Shown: positions 45,165 to 54,351, counted from the first letter of the stretch. The stretch: 64,000 nt of DNA from Methylomonas methanica (GCA_001644045.1 LUUF01000050.1:1-64000), one strand, 5' to 3'. The notes: generated by a model from the letters alone, not told the origin. Program-made: numbers and translations.

Positions 45165-46290
45165 GTCGGATGCTCGCGATTTAGAGAGCGAATTAAAGGC
45201 GGAAATCGTTCGTCTCAATAAGGTCGTAGAAGCCTTGATGAATCGAGTGGAGCACAGTTCCACCCAGCATTGTTCGGATTTCGATCAGTTTCAAACCACC
45301 ATCATGCTGGAGAATCTGGTGCGTGCTCGCACAGAGGAACTCGAAGCGGCATTGCGGGAGAACGAGAAGATCAATCGGGCGCTGCAAGAAGCCGAGGAAA
45401 AGTTTCACCGGGTTCTAGATCAATCCTTGGTTGGTATAACAATGATTATCGAAGACCGTTTCCATTATGTGAATCCTAAGTTTGCGGAAATCTTCGATTA
45501 CGAGGTCAACCAGCTCTTGACTATGGGCATGATGGAACTAATCATCGATGCCGAACAGTCCGCTCTGCGCGAAGCAATGCAGAAAGCCTTAAACAAGGAT
45601 CTTGAGAAAATAAATTTTATCGCCAATGCCGTTCGCAGGAATGGTCAGTTGATAACGGTAGAGGTATCCGGTAGTTCCGCAACTGATATAGGTGGTAAAC
45701 CTGCTTTGATCGCGGTGTTGGCGGATATCAGTGAGCGCTTGCGTTCCGAACGGCAAGTCAAAGCCCTGCATGAACAACTTCAATACCAGGCGATTCACGA
45801 TCCCTTGACCGGTCTGTATAACCGGCTGTTCCTAAACGAAAACTTGGAACGTGAATTGCTCTTGGCCGAGCGGCAAGGCTATCAGGTTAGCGTGGTGATG
45901 AGCGATCTGGATCATTTTAAAATGATCAACGATTGTTACGGTCATCAGGCCGGCGATACCGTATTGAAAGCATTCGCCGACATCATGAAGCGTCATGCGC
46001 GCGCCAGTGATTTGGATTGCCGCTATGGCGGCGAAGAATTCTTTCTGGTGTTGCCGGATACCTCGCAACAAATAGCCAGTGAGCGTGCCGAATCGATACG
46101 TTCGGCGCTGGTTGCCCAGCCCATTGCAGTTGCCGGCAGAACTATTGCCGTTACCGCATCGTTTGGCGTGGCCACATATCCGGCAAATGGTCTCTCTTCG
46201 GCGGCATTGATCGGGGCGGCGGATAAAGCGCTTTATGCTGCCAAGGACGCCGGGCGTAATCGCGTCGTGTCATCTCCCTGGCAAGCGTAG
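45157..46290 (+). CDS. PAS-GGDEF diguanylate cyclase
   Basis: Predicted to make c-di-GMP from two GTP. An N-terminal coiled coil (about 1-85) is followed by a PAS domain (about 85-205; FHRVLDQSLVGITMIIEDRF) and a GGDEF domain (DPLTGLYNRLFL; active site GGEEF). The I-site RxxD is present as RASD, five residues before GGEEF, so product inhibition is expected. No membrane segment is present. The start is taken as ATG 45157, overlapping the FIST stop; an in-frame GTG at 45133 is possible. Length is 377 residues. Confidence 0.9.
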   Translation: MIESDARDLESELKAEIVRLNKVVEALMNRVEHSSTQHCSDFDQFQTTIMLENLVRARTEELEAALRENEKINRALQEAEEKFHRVLDQSLVGITMIIEDRFHYVNPKFAEIFDYEVNQLLTMGMMELIIDAEQSALREAMQKALNKDLEKINFIANAVRRNGQLITVEVSGSSATDIGGKPALIAVLADISERLRSERQVKALHEQLQYQAIHDPLTGLYNRLFLNENLERELLLAERQGYQVSVVMSDLDHFKMINDCYGHQAGDTVLKAFADIMKRHARASDLDCRYGGEEFFLVLPDTSQQIASERAESIRSALVAQPIAVAGRTIAVTASFGVATYPANGLSSAALIGAADKALYAAKDAGRNRVVSSPWQA

Positions 46291-46373
46291 TAGGCTTTTT
46301 GTAGTCCACGTCCCGGATAGCCCGACTCGGTTTGTTTCCGCTGCGAAGTCCTTGCCGATTGCTCTCAACGGCG

Positions 46374-46395
46374 TATGCTTATGGTTATAAGCATA
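46374..46395. promoter_or_regulatory. Dyad in the ppsA leader
   Basis: TATGCTTA (46374-46381) and TAAGCATA (46388-46395) form an 8-bp inverted repeat with a 6-nt spacer. It ends 9 nt before the ribosome site of ppsA and overlaps a possible -10 TATAAG. It could be an operator or a small leader hairpin. Confidence 0.35.
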
Positions 46396-46416
46396 ACAAC
46401 AGCCAAGGAGCGCATC

Positions 46417-48810
46417 ATGTCCAAGCAAAATCAATACATTCGCTGGTTTGAAGAACTCACCATTAATGATATCCCTCTGGTCGGCGGTAAAAACGCCTCG
46501 CTGGGCGAGATGTATCGTGAGTTGGCCTCGGAAGGGGTCATTGTCCCCAACGGTTTTGCCATCACCGCCGAAGCCTACCGTTATATGCTGGACCAAGCCG
46601 GTGCTTGGCCGCGTCTGCACGAGTTATTGGATTGTGTGGACGACAATGATGTCGAGGAGTTGGCGCGCCGTGCGCAACAGGCCCGCGATCTGGTGTACGC
46701 CGCGCCCTTGCCGGCCGATTTGCAGCAGCAAATTCTGGATGCTTTCCGGCAATTACAACAGCAATATCAAGAAGATTTAACCGTCGCCGTGCGCAGTTCC
46801 GCAACCGCCGAGGATTTACCCACCGCCAGCTTTGCAGGCCAGCAAGATACTTACCTGAATATTCGCGGCGGCCAAGCCTTGCTGGATGCCTGCAAACGTT
46901 GCTTCGCCAGCTTGTTTACCGACCGGGCCATTCATTACCGGCTCGACCAAGGCTTCGATCATTTCAAGATCGGTTTGTCGATTGGCGTCATGAAAATGGT
47001 ACGTTCCGATCTGGCTGCCAGCGGCGTGATGTTTTCTCTGGATACCGAATCCGGTTTCAACGATGCGGTATTCATCACCGGTGCCTATGGTCTTGGCGAG
47101 AATGTGGTGCAGGGCGCGGTCGATCCCGACGAGTTTTATGTGCATAAGCCTACTTTTGCTAAAGGCTATCGTGCGGTATTGCGGCGTACGCTGGGGGCAA
47201 AAAAAATCAAGATGATTTACAGCGACGGTCGCACCCGCGAGCCGATTCGCAATGTCGCCACTTCAAATTACGAACGTCGGCAATTTTGTATCGATGACGC
47301 AGAAGTGCTGCAACTGGCTGATTATGCTTTAAAAATCGAACGACATTATGGCCGGCCCATGGATATGGAGTGGGCTAAGGATGGCTTGGACGGCAAGCTT
47401 TATATCGTGCAAGCGCGCCCGGAAACCGTGGCCTCGCAAAAAGTCGGGAATGTGTTGGAGCAATATCAACTCAAGCAAGTCGGCGAGGTCATTGTCAAGG
47501 GCCATGCAGTGGGCAGTAAGATCGCGGTGGGTCAGGCGCGGGTGATAGACAGCGTCGCCAAGCTCGGCAGTTTCAAGCCCGGCGAAGTGTTGGTAGCCGA
47601 CATGACCACACCGGATTGGGAGCCGGTGATGAAAACTGCCGCCGCTATCGTTACCAATCGCGGCGGTAGAACCTGTCATGCGGCGATCATTGCCCGCGAA
47701 TTGGGCGTACCGGCCGTGATAGGTTGCGAGAGCGCTACGACGGCGATAACCAGTGGCAGCTTGGTCACGGTATCCTGCGCGGAAGGCGATGTCGGCAAAG
47801 TCTATGCTGGACGGCTGGATTTCGAGGTCAAGCACACCGACCTCTCGCAACTGCAGCGGCCAAAAACCAAGATCATGCTCAATCTTGGCAACCCGGAGCT
47901 GGCTTTTAAACTCAGCTTTTTGCCCAACGACGGCGTCGGTTTGGCGCGGATGGAGTTCATCATCACCGAATACATCAAGGCGCACCCGCTGGCCTTGATT
48001 CATCCCGAGAAAGTCGCAGACGCCGGCGAGCTGGAACAACTGCAGCAGTTGACCGAAGGCTATGCCAAACCGGAAGAATTTTTCATCCAGCGGCTGGCGG
48101 AAGGCGTCGGCACCATAGCGGCCGCGTTTCACCCCAAGCCGGTGGTAGTGCGGATGTCCGACTTCAAAACCAATGAATATGCGACCTTGTTGGGCGGACG
48201 TTGGTTCGAGCGCGACGAGGCCAATCCGATGATCGGTTTTCGCGGCGCCTCGCGTTATGTACATCCGGCCTATGCCGAAGGGTTTGCGTTGGAATGCGCG
48301 GCGATGAAACGGGTGCGCGAGCAGATGGGCCTGAAGAACGTGGTGCTGATGATCCCTTTTTGTCGACGCATAGAAGAGGCAGAGCGGGTATTGGCTTACA
48401 TGGCGGAGCTGGGTTTGAAGCGTGGCGATGACGGCCTGGAAATTTATGTGATGTGCGAGATACCGAATAACGTCATCCTGATCGACGAATTCGCTAAATT
48501 GTTCGACGGCTTTTCGATCGGCTCCAACGACTTGACGCAATTGACTCTGGGTGTGGACCGCGATTCGGAAATCGTCGCCAACGATTTCGACGAGCGGGAT
48601 GCCGGCGTGAAGACCATGATTAAATGGGCCGTGGAAGGCGCTCGCCGCAACGGTAGACATTCCGGTTTGTGCGGTCAAGCGCCGTCCGATTATCCGGAAA
48701 TGGCCGAATATCTGGTCGAAATCGGCATCGATTCGATGAGTTTGAATCCGGATACGGTGTTGCTGACTACTCAGCGTCTGTTGGATTTGGAGCGTAAGTT
48801 AGGTCGCTAG
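46417..48810 (+). CDS. ppsA: Phosphoenolpyruvate synthase
   Basis: PpsA makes PEP from pyruvate and ATP with release of AMP and Pi, the gluconeogenic entry. The N-terminal ATP-grasp domain (VGGKNASLGEMY, VRSSATAEDLP), the phosphohistidine domain with H421 in GGRTCHAAIIARELG, and the C-terminal PEP-binding TIM barrel (FSIGSNDLTQLTLG, CGQAPSDYPE) are complete. Length is 797 residues. ATG 46417 with AAGGAG (46405-46410) upstream is the clear start. In a C1-assimilating organism it would help balance pyruvate and PEP. Confidence 0.96.
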   Translation: MSKQNQYIRWFEELTINDIPLVGGKNASLGEMYRELASEGVIVPNGFAITAEAYRYMLDQAGAWPRLHELLDCVDDNDVEELARRAQQARDLVYAAPLPADLQQQILDAFRQLQQQYQEDLTVAVRSSATAEDLPTASFAGQQDTYLNIRGGQALLDACKRCFASLFTDRAIHYRLDQGFDHFKIGLSIGVMKMVRSDLAASGVMFSLDTESGFNDAVFITGAYGLGENVVQGAVDPDEFYVHKPTFAKGYRAVLRRTLGAKKIKMIYSDGRTREPIRNVATSNYERRQFCIDDAEVLQLADYALKIERHYGRPMDMEWAKDGLDGKLYIVQARPETVASQKVGNVLEQYQLKQVGEVIVKGHAVGSKIAVGQARVIDSVAKLGSFKPGEVLVADMTTPDWEPVMKTAAAIVTNRGGRTCHAAIIARELGVPAVIGCESATTAITSGSLVTVSCAEGDVGKVYAGRLDFEVKHTDLSQLQRPKTKIMLNLGNPELAFKLSFLPNDGVGLARMEFIITEYIKAHPLALIHPEKVADAGELEQLQQLTEGYAKPEEFFIQRLAEGVGTIAAAFHPKPVVVRMSDFKTNEYATLLGGRWFERDEANPMIGFRGASRYVHPAYAEGFALECAAMKRVREQMGLKNVVLMIPFCRRIEEAERVLAYMAELGLKRGDDGLEIYVMCEIPNNVILIDEFAKLFDGFSIGSNDLTQLTLGVDRDSEIVANDFDERDAGVKTMIKWAVEGARRNGRHSGLCGQAPSDYPEMAEYLVEIGIDSMSLNPDTVLLTTQRLLDLERKLGR

Positions 48811-49212
48811 AGTGGTCTGCTGATCAGACTGCCGACTCGAACTACATAAGAGAGCTTGTTGGTTTGGCGGCCGATTTTTTTGTCAATTTGGATTTGCGCG
48901 GAAAATCGGTCGGCCAGGTGAATTTGCAGGGCGACGATCTGTCGGCGAGCGCGGGCCGGCAAAGTTTGCGATAGGTGATTGGAAAAAAGCTAAATTATGT
49001 TATTTCACCTGTTGTTGGTGAGCTAAATCACGGCATTTTATTAGTTGGCGAGAATAAGTAAGTTCTAATTGTTTGTAATTAATACGTTTTATAAATGGCA
49101 TAAGGATTGCGTTTGGGAGGTATGTACCTGTCAGTCATGGCTTACAAGATTGTTGTTGAGTCCTGGGCTTAAGGTGCTTTCTCCCCTAACTTAAGTTTTA
49201 AGGTTAAAACGT
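48811..49212. other. Gene-free regulatory stretch upstream of PEP-CTERM gene
   Basis: These 402 bp hold no convincing gene. A partial hairpin (CCGATTTT at 48871-48878 with AAAATCGG at 48902-48909) may end ppsA transcription. Further on are a direct repeat AGCTAAAT at 48988-48995 and 49021-49028, exactly 33 bp apart, and the dyad TCACC-N7-GGTGA at 49005-49021 between them. These sit 70-110 bp upstream of a sigma54 promoter, where enhancer sites are expected. Confidence 0.55.
49096..49112 (+). promoter_or_regulatory. Sigma54 promoter motif for second PEP-CTERM gene
   Basis: TGGCATAAGGATTGCGT matches TGGCRY-N5-TTGC at every fixed base: GG at 49097-49098 and GC at 49109-49110 with 10 nt between. 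The leader to the ATG is about 90 nt. This is the best sigma54 match in the window. Confidence 0.7.
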
Positions 49213-50112
49213 ATGATCAAAACAAAATTGGCCATGGCAGTTGCCGGTGTTGCACTTTCGGCTGGTGCGTCCACCGCTTCGGCACATGTCATGTACAACA
49301 CCTTCACTACAGCTGCTGCCAGTGACACTGACGGCTGGACTTATACCTACGACGGTTCGGATGCGAATACAGTTGCGACAGGCCCAGAGAGCGGTGGTTA
49401 CCAGGGCACTCAAGTGCCTTGGCTTGGTACTGCGGGCGGTGCATTGCCGTTTGGATACGCCGGTCGTGTGCATTTGAACTGGGCGGCTGCGATACACGGG
49501 CCAGGAACCTTGAAAGTATCGGCCGCCGACGCGTTGGCTGACTATGGCGTGGCAGCGGAAATCGATACCGGAGCCGGCGCTTGGAAAGACAATGGCCTGG
49601 GTCTCGATGGCTTGCCCACGGCAACAGGTCCAACCGGTTGGAAACACCAAACCGACATCGGTTTGATTAAATCTGACATCTCCACCTTATTGAGGTTGAA
49701 CCTGACTACGTTGGGTACGGTTAGTGGTAATTTCGGGGTTACAGTTTTTAAAGGTATGGATACCACCAATTCAGTTGCTTACAGCCACCACGGTAGCTGG
49801 AATAACGTCGGCAAACCGGAAACTACCAGCAACCCTTTCTTTAGCACAGGGGTTGGTTCCGGGATGGAATATTTAACCCATGATGCCACCGTCGATGCGG
49901 TTAATTATTTGGAATTCTTCGCGGAAGCAGGGCAGGTTTACACTATTGCGCTGGGCGGGAATAGTACTGCCGGCAGATGGAATGCAAATGTCTCCGGCTA
50001 TGAATTATCCATCGCCGCAGTACCTGTTCCCGGTGCGGTATGGTTGTTTGGTAGCGCGATGGCCGGCATTGTCGGTTTTGGCGGTCGTCGTAAAACGGCG
50101 GTAGCGGCTTAG
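49213..50112 (+). CDS. Secreted protein with VPxPGAVWLF-type PEP-CTERM signal
   Basis: A 299-residue secreted protein: signal peptide (about 1-24, ending ASTASA), a Gly/Thr/Ser-rich beta-type domain with no recognised family, and a C-terminal sorting signal VPVPGAVWLFGSAMAGIVGF with basic tail GGRRK. The motif is the VPLPGAVWLF variant of PEP-CTERM with Val in place of the Glu. Exosortase processing and surface display are expected. The strong sigma54-type promoter suggests regulated expression. The function of the domain is unknown. Confidence 0.8.
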   Translation: MIKTKLAMAVAGVALSAGASTASAHVMYNTFTTAAASDTDGWTYTYDGSDANTVATGPESGGYQGTQVPWLGTAGGALPFGYAGRVHLNWAAAIHGPGTLKVSAADALADYGVAAEIDTGAGAWKDNGLGLDGLPTATGPTGWKHQTDIGLIKSDISTLLRLNLTTLGTVSGNFGVTVFKGMDTTNSVAYSHHGSWNNVGKPETTSNPFFSTGVGSGMEYLTHDATVDAVNYLEFFAEAGQVYTIALGGNSTAGRWNANVSGYELSIAAVPVPGAVWLFGSAMAGIVGFGGRRKTAVAA

Positions 50113-50416
50113 GTTCGGAAATGTTGCTGCAAGTCTGACGGTTTGTAGCACAAGGAAATGTAGTTTTAGGGTTAGTCAGGAAGATTTGCCACGGATGGCG
50201 TCTTTGTTAGCGGGCCTGCTTCGGACAGGCGGATCTTTCTTATTCAGTACAGTCTGATGATATTGCGTATCGGGCTGTCACCGTTCTTAGTCGTTAAATT
50301 TTAAGTACACCCTTTGATATACTTTCCGGTATTTTTGAGGGGATATTGATGTGCAATGACGCAATGACGGCTTCGAAACGCCTTGTTTTACTGCCGGCTT
50401 ATTGGCTTTAAAACAG
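50113..50416. other. Gene-free stretch between PEP-CTERM gene and waaA
   Basis: 304 bp without a gene. A small hairpin GCCTG (50214-50218) and CAGGC (50226-50230) followed by GGATCTTTCTT may terminate the PEP-CTERM transcript. TATACT at 50318-50323 could be the waaA -10 element; its -35 (TTAAAT, 50294-50299, 18-nt spacer) is poor. Nothing else stands out. Confidence 0.4.
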
Positions 50417-51676
50417 ATGCGCCAGCTCTATACTTTGGTTTTTGGCCTGATTTTACCCGCCGTTTTGCTCAGGCTTTACTGGCGTGGCAGCAAAGCGCCG
50501 GCATATCGGCAACGCTGGCGAGAGCGTTTGGGCATTTATTCCGCTAAGTCCAAGCGCGATGTCATCTGGTTGCATGCTGTTTCGGTGGGGGAGGCGGAAG
50601 CGGCTTTTCTATTGATTAAGCTGTTGCAGGCTAAATATCCGGAAATACCGATATTAGTCACTACCACCACGCCCACCGGTTCGGCGCGAGTACAAGCTGT
50701 GCTGGCCGATCAAGTCGAACATGTCTATCTGCCTTACGATTTGCCTTTTATAGTCCAGCGCTTTCTCCAGCATTTCCGGCCACGGCTGGCGGTAATCATG
50801 GAAAAGGAGATCTGGCCGAATTTGTTTGCCGCATGTGCGGCGCATGCGATTCCGCTATTTGTGATCAATGCTCGATTGTCCGAGCGATCGGCGCGTTCTT
50901 ATCGAAAAATTCCCAAGCTCGTAAAACCCGCCTTGGCTTGCGTGAACACGATTGCCGTGCAAACCGAGGAAGATCGCGTGCGGTTTCTCAAAATCGGTGC
51001 CGAATCCGCGCAATTACAGGTGTTGGGGAATATCAAGTTTGACGTGACGATAGATGCGGCGACGGTCGCGGCAGGGCAGGCCTTGAAGCAACAGCTATTT
51101 GCCCAGCGTTGGGTTTGGATTGTAGCCAGTACCCATCAAGGCGAAGAGGAGGTTTTTTTGGACCTCTACCCAGCTTTAAAGACTGGTATACCTGAATTAT
51201 TGCTGTTGATCGTGCCACGCCATCCGGAACGTTTTCAAACGGTTAAAAAACTTTGCGAGCAGCATGGCCTATCGGCCTTGATGCGCAGCGAGCAGCGGGC
51301 GTGTAGTCAACAGACCGACGTTTACATCGCCGACAGTATGGGTGAGTTGAAAATGTTGTATGCGGCCGCCGATCTGGCGTTTGTCGGCGGCAGCCTGGTG
51401 CCGGTGGGCGGGCATAACGTGTTGGAGCCGGCAGCGATTGGCGTGCCGGTGTTATTTGGCCCGGAGATGTTTAATTTTCAGGAAATTGCCGATAGGATTT
51501 TGACGGCGGAAGGAGCGGTACAGTGTGCCGATAGTTCGTCGTTGAAGGACGCTGTGCTGCATTTGTTTCGGGATGAACTGCTCAAAAACCGCCTGGCCGA
51601 CAACGGCAGGCTGTTTGTGCGGAGTAATCAAGGGGCGACGGCTAGGGTGGCGGCTTTGCTGGAACAGAGCTTGTAA
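50417..51676 (+). CDS. waaA: 3-deoxy-D-manno-octulosonic acid (Kdo) transferase
   Basis: WaaA (KdtA) transfers Kdo from CMP-Kdo to lipid IVA in LPS synthesis. It has an N-terminal membrane anchor (about 4-22), WLHAVSVGEAEAAF with the catalytic Glu, the GT-B acceptor half, ASTHQGEEEVFLDL and the CMP-Kdo site GGSLVPVGGHNVLEPAA. Length is 419 residues from ATG 50417; an upstream TTG in frame adds only five residues. Located on the cytoplasmic face of the inner membrane. Confidence 0.93.
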   Translation: MRQLYTLVFGLILPAVLLRLYWRGSKAPAYRQRWRERLGIYSAKSKRDVIWLHAVSVGEAEAAFLLIKLLQAKYPEIPILVTTTTPTGSARVQAVLADQVEHVYLPYDLPFIVQRFLQHFRPRLAVIMEKEIWPNLFAACAAHAIPLFVINARLSERSARSYRKIPKLVKPALACVNTIAVQTEEDRVRFLKIGAESAQLQVLGNIKFDVTIDAATVAAGQALKQQLFAQRWVWIVASTHQGEEEVFLDLYPALKTGIPELLLLIVPRHPERFQTVKKLCEQHGLSALMRSEQRACSQQTDVYIADSMGELKMLYAAADLAFVGGSLVPVGGHNVLEPAAIGVPVLFGPEMFNFQEIADRILTAEGAVQCADSSSLKDAVLHLFRDELLKNRLADNGRLFVRSNQGATARVAALLEQSL

Positions 51677-51717
51677 ATTTTGCCGAAAGACGCGGGTGGT
51701 TGCGCGGTTTTTTCCGT

Positions 51718-51723
51718 TATAAT
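51718..51723 (+). promoter_or_regulatory. Candidate -10 element for argG
   Basis: TATAAT at 51718-51723 is a perfect -10 box 40 nt before the argG ATG. No matching -35 box at 17 nt was found, so the promoter may need an activator. No ARG-box-like palindrome was evident. Confidence 0.4.
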
Positions 51724-51762
51724 TCGCCAGTTTTTTAATTTGTAAAAGGTGTGAAGCGCATT

Positions 51763-52974
51763 ATGTCGGATATTAATAAAGTGGTATTGGCCTATTCCGG
51801 TGGTTTGGATACCTCGGTTATTTTGAAATGGCTGCAAGATGTGTACGACTGCGAAGTCGTGACATTTACCGCCGACATCGGTCAGGGTGAAGAATTGGAA
51901 CCGGCCCGCGCTAAAGCAACTGCTGCCGGTATCAAGGAAATTTATATCGACGATTTGCGCGAAGAATTTGCTCGCGATTTCGTGTTTCCGATGTTCCGCG
52001 CCAATACTATATACGAAGGCGAGTATCTGCTCGGTACTTCGATTGCCCGGCCCTTAATCGCTAAACGCCTGATCGAAATCGCCAACGAAACCGGCGCCGA
52101 CGCGGTTTCTCATGGTGCGACCGGTAAGGGTAATGACCAAGTACGTTTTGAATTGGGCGCTTATGCCCTGCGTCCGGATATTAAAATCATCGCGCCGTGG
52201 CGCGAATGGGATTTGAATTCCCGGCAGAAATTGCTCGATTATGCCGAGCAGCACGGCATCGCCGTGGAAATGAAAAAAGGCAAAACCTCGCCTTATTCCA
52301 TGGATGCCAACTCGCTGCACATTTCTTACGAAGGCCGTATCTTGGAAAATCCATGGACGGAACCTGAAGAAGATATGTGGCGCTGGACCGTATCGCCGGA
52401 AAATGCCCCTGATCAAGCGACCTACGTCGAGCTTACCTATCAGAATGGCGATGTCGTCGCCATCGACGATGTGCCTCACACGCCGCATCAAGTGATGGAA
52501 AAATTGAACAAAATCGCCGGCGCCAACGGCGTCGGTCGTCTGGACATCGTCGAGAACCGTTATGTTGGCATGAAGTCCAGAGGTTGCTACGAAACCCCTG
52601 CCGGCACCGTGATGTTGAAAGCGCATCGGGCCATCGAATCGCTGACACTGGATCGTGAAGTAGCGCATTTAAAAGACGAGTTAATGCCGCGTTATGCGTC
52701 CTTGATTTACAACGGTTACTGGTGGAGTCCGGAGCGGGCGTTGTTGCAAACCATGATAGATGCCTCGCAGGTCAATGTTAACGGTAAGGTGCGGGTGAAA
52801 CTGTATAAAGGCAATGTGGTCGTGGTCGGTAGAGCCTCGGAAACCAATAGTCTATTCGATGAAAATATCGCCACTTTTGAAGAAGATGGCGGCGCTTATA
52901 ACCAAAAAGATGCCGAAGGCTTTATCAAATTGAACGCCCTAAGAATGCGAATTGCCGCAAAAAAAGGTCGTTGA
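51763..52974 (+). CDS. argG: Argininosuccinate synthase
   Basis: ArgG condenses citrulline and aspartate with ATP to argininosuccinate. The P-loop [16 protein letters not shown] is at about 9-24; [16 protein letters not shown] and [16 protein letters not shown] follow as substrate-binding blocks. The 403-residue length fits the common short bacterial type rather than the longer E. coli type. ATG 51763 is preferred to an in-frame GTG at 51751. Confidence 0.96.
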   Translation: MSDINKVVLAYSGGLDTSVILKWLQDVYDCEVVTFTADIGQGEELEPARAKATAAGIKEIYIDDLREEFARDFVFPMFRANTIYEGEYLLGTSIARPLIAKRLIEIANETGADAVSHGATGKGNDQVRFELGAYALRPDIKIIAPWREWDLNSRQKLLDYAEQHGIAVEMKKGKTSPYSMDANSLHISYEGRILENPWTEPEEDMWRWTVSPENAPDQATYVELTYQNGDVVAIDDVPHTPHQVMEKLNKIAGANGVGRLDIVENRYVGMKSRGCYETPAGTVMLKAHRAIESLTLDREVAHLKDELMPRYASLIYNGYWWSPERALLQTMIDASQVNVNGKVRVKLYKGNVVVVGRASETNSLFDENIATFEEDGGAYNQKDAEGFIKLNALRMRIAAKKGR

Positions 52975-53117
52975 TTGCGATTTGTATAAAACAGGACATT
53001 TTTGATTTAGCTTGTATAATGCGCCGATGTATTTCCGTTGCGCATGGGGCGCCGTTCAGGCGCCGCATGCGCTAGGAAATTCAATAGAGCTTCCCGATTA
53101 GCAACACTAAAAGAATA

Positions 53118-53732
53118 ATGAGCGATATGCCTGAGATTAATCTGGATGATGTCAATACCGATAAGCATGAGATAGTCTATCTGCGCGCCCATCAGCATCA
53201 GGCGCTGATGAAGGCCAATCGCTTTTTGTTAATGCTGGTTCTGGCGTTGATGGCGGCGGTTTTTTTGTTGGGTTTTGTATTACTACCTAAACAAAATCTG
53301 TTGACCGAAATACAAAAGCATCAGGCTATCTCGACGGCTTATGCTACGCAGAATCCGGCGCTATCCGCCGAAATCAGCGCATTGAAAGGCCAGTTGTTCG
53401 GTTTGTTAAGCGGTTCCATAGACAGCAAACTAAGAGCCCTGGAAGAGAATATCAAGAAGGGTAGCGTGGCCGATTCTCTGGAGACCATTCAGGATCTGAA
53501 AGGCGATGTAAAAATACTGACTACCTATTCCGTCGATTCGCCGGCCAAAGTCGAGGGCGCGGCTGTCAATCAGGCTCTGATCAAAGAATTGAACGACATT
53601 AAGGATTTGGTATATCTGACCTTTGTGTCTTGCGGATTGATGATTGCGGCGATTGCCGGAGTTTGGCTGCGCAATCGTTACCGGTTAACCCATCAACGCG
53701 GTCAACAGGCGTATCTCGGCCGTCAAGACTAA
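53118..53732 (+). CDS. Unknown two-TM protein with coiled-coil loop
   Basis: Not recognised. The 204 residues have an acidic N-terminus, a membrane helix at 35-57, a helical region of about 100 residues with many charged residues (58-160), a second membrane helix at 164-184 and a basic C-terminal tail. Topology suggests a periplasmic helical domain between two anchors. It is a single gene between argG and a strong terminator, on the plus strand. Confidence 0.7.
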   Translation: MSDMPEINLDDVNTDKHEIVYLRAHQHQALMKANRFLLMLVLALMAAVFLLGFVLLPKQNLLTEIQKHQAISTAYATQNPALSAEISALKGQLFGLLSGSIDSKLRALEENIKKGSVADSLETIQDLKGDVKILTTYSVDSPAKVEGAAVNQALIKELNDIKDLVYLTFVSCGLMIAAIAGVWLRNRYRLTHQRGQQAYLGRQD

Positions 53733-53752
53733 CTCGTAGTATAACGACCATA

Positions 53753-53787
53753 AAAAAGCCGCTGTCCCTGAGGGGCAGCGGCTTTTT
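53753..53787. terminator. Bidirectional terminator
   Basis: AAAAAGCCGCTG pairs with CAGCGGCTTTTT (53753-53764 and 53776-53787), extended inside by TCCC/GGGG pairing. A-run before and T-run after allow function in both directions, for the unknown two-TM gene and for the convergent cytochrome c gene. Confidence 0.85.
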
Positions 53788-53807
53788 GTTTGCCTGTAAG
53801 GCTACGA

Positions 53808-54143
53808 TTATTTTTTCAGATATTCGTAAACTGCATCGATAGCTTGGTCTTCGGTGTAACCTGCTTTTTTCACAGGACCGACTTCCATAATAGCTGCAAC
53901 AGCTTTAGGCATACCGTTTTTGCCTTCTTTTAAGACTTTGGCGAATTGGTCTTTAGGCAGTTTGCCAGCGCCAATCAGCGCAGACAGTTGTGGGTTGGAA
54001 GCGATGTCATGGCAAGCGCCGCAACCACGACCGAAAGCACGCTCATAAATTTTCGCGCCGATTTCTTCCGCTTCGTTAGCTGCAACTTGTCCGCTGATAG
54101 CGATCAAAGCTGCGCCTACTAATAAACCGAATGATTTTTTCAT
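53808..54143 (-). CDS. Small periplasmic c-type cytochrome
   Basis: A 111-residue class I cytochrome c: signal peptide (about 1-22, ending GQVAA), single heme motif CGACH (about 41-45) and probably the Met ligand in KNGMPKAV, about 35 residues later. The mature protein is about 89 residues, an electron shuttle of the periplasm similar in layout to cytochrome c5/c552. Its redox partners are unknown. The start lies only 20 nt after the T-run of a hairpin that terminates the upstream transcript. Confidence 0.88.
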   Translation of the reverse strand: MKKSFGLLVGAALIAISGQVAANEAEEIGAKIYERAFGRGCGACHDIASNPQLSALIGAGKLPKDQFAKVLKEGKNGMPKAVAAIMEVGPVKKAGYTEDQAIDAVYEYLKK

Positions 54144-54163
54144 ATGATTCTCTCGTTGTGTTT

Positions 54164-54203
54164 AAAAAAAAGAACTGCATATTGTTATTTGCATAGGCAG
54201 TTC
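54164..54203 (-). terminator. Terminator-like hairpin before cytochrome c gene
   Basis: On the minus strand GAACTGC (54203-54197) pairs with GCAGTTC (54178-54172) and is followed by eight T residues (54171-54164). It probably ends cysG transcripts, yet its T-run is 20 nt from the cytochrome c ATG. Confidence 0.65.
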
Positions 54204-54351
54204 ATTGGGAAATTAAGCGGGTAAAGGATAGGGAACTTTAGCGAAAAATTCAATCGATTTTCTCTGCCGTTCGCGCCTTTACCGGGTTTGCGGGCTGATT
54301 TTTCCAAGTAAAACTTAACATCGTCTGAAATAGGGAAAAATTCATACGCGT

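Noticed and set aside
47329-48678. 449-codon open frame on the minus strand within ppsA
   Set aside because: Entirely antisense to a well-conserved ppsA; its translation is His/Arg/Gln-rich with no domain, as expected for a shadow frame in GC-rich coding DNA.
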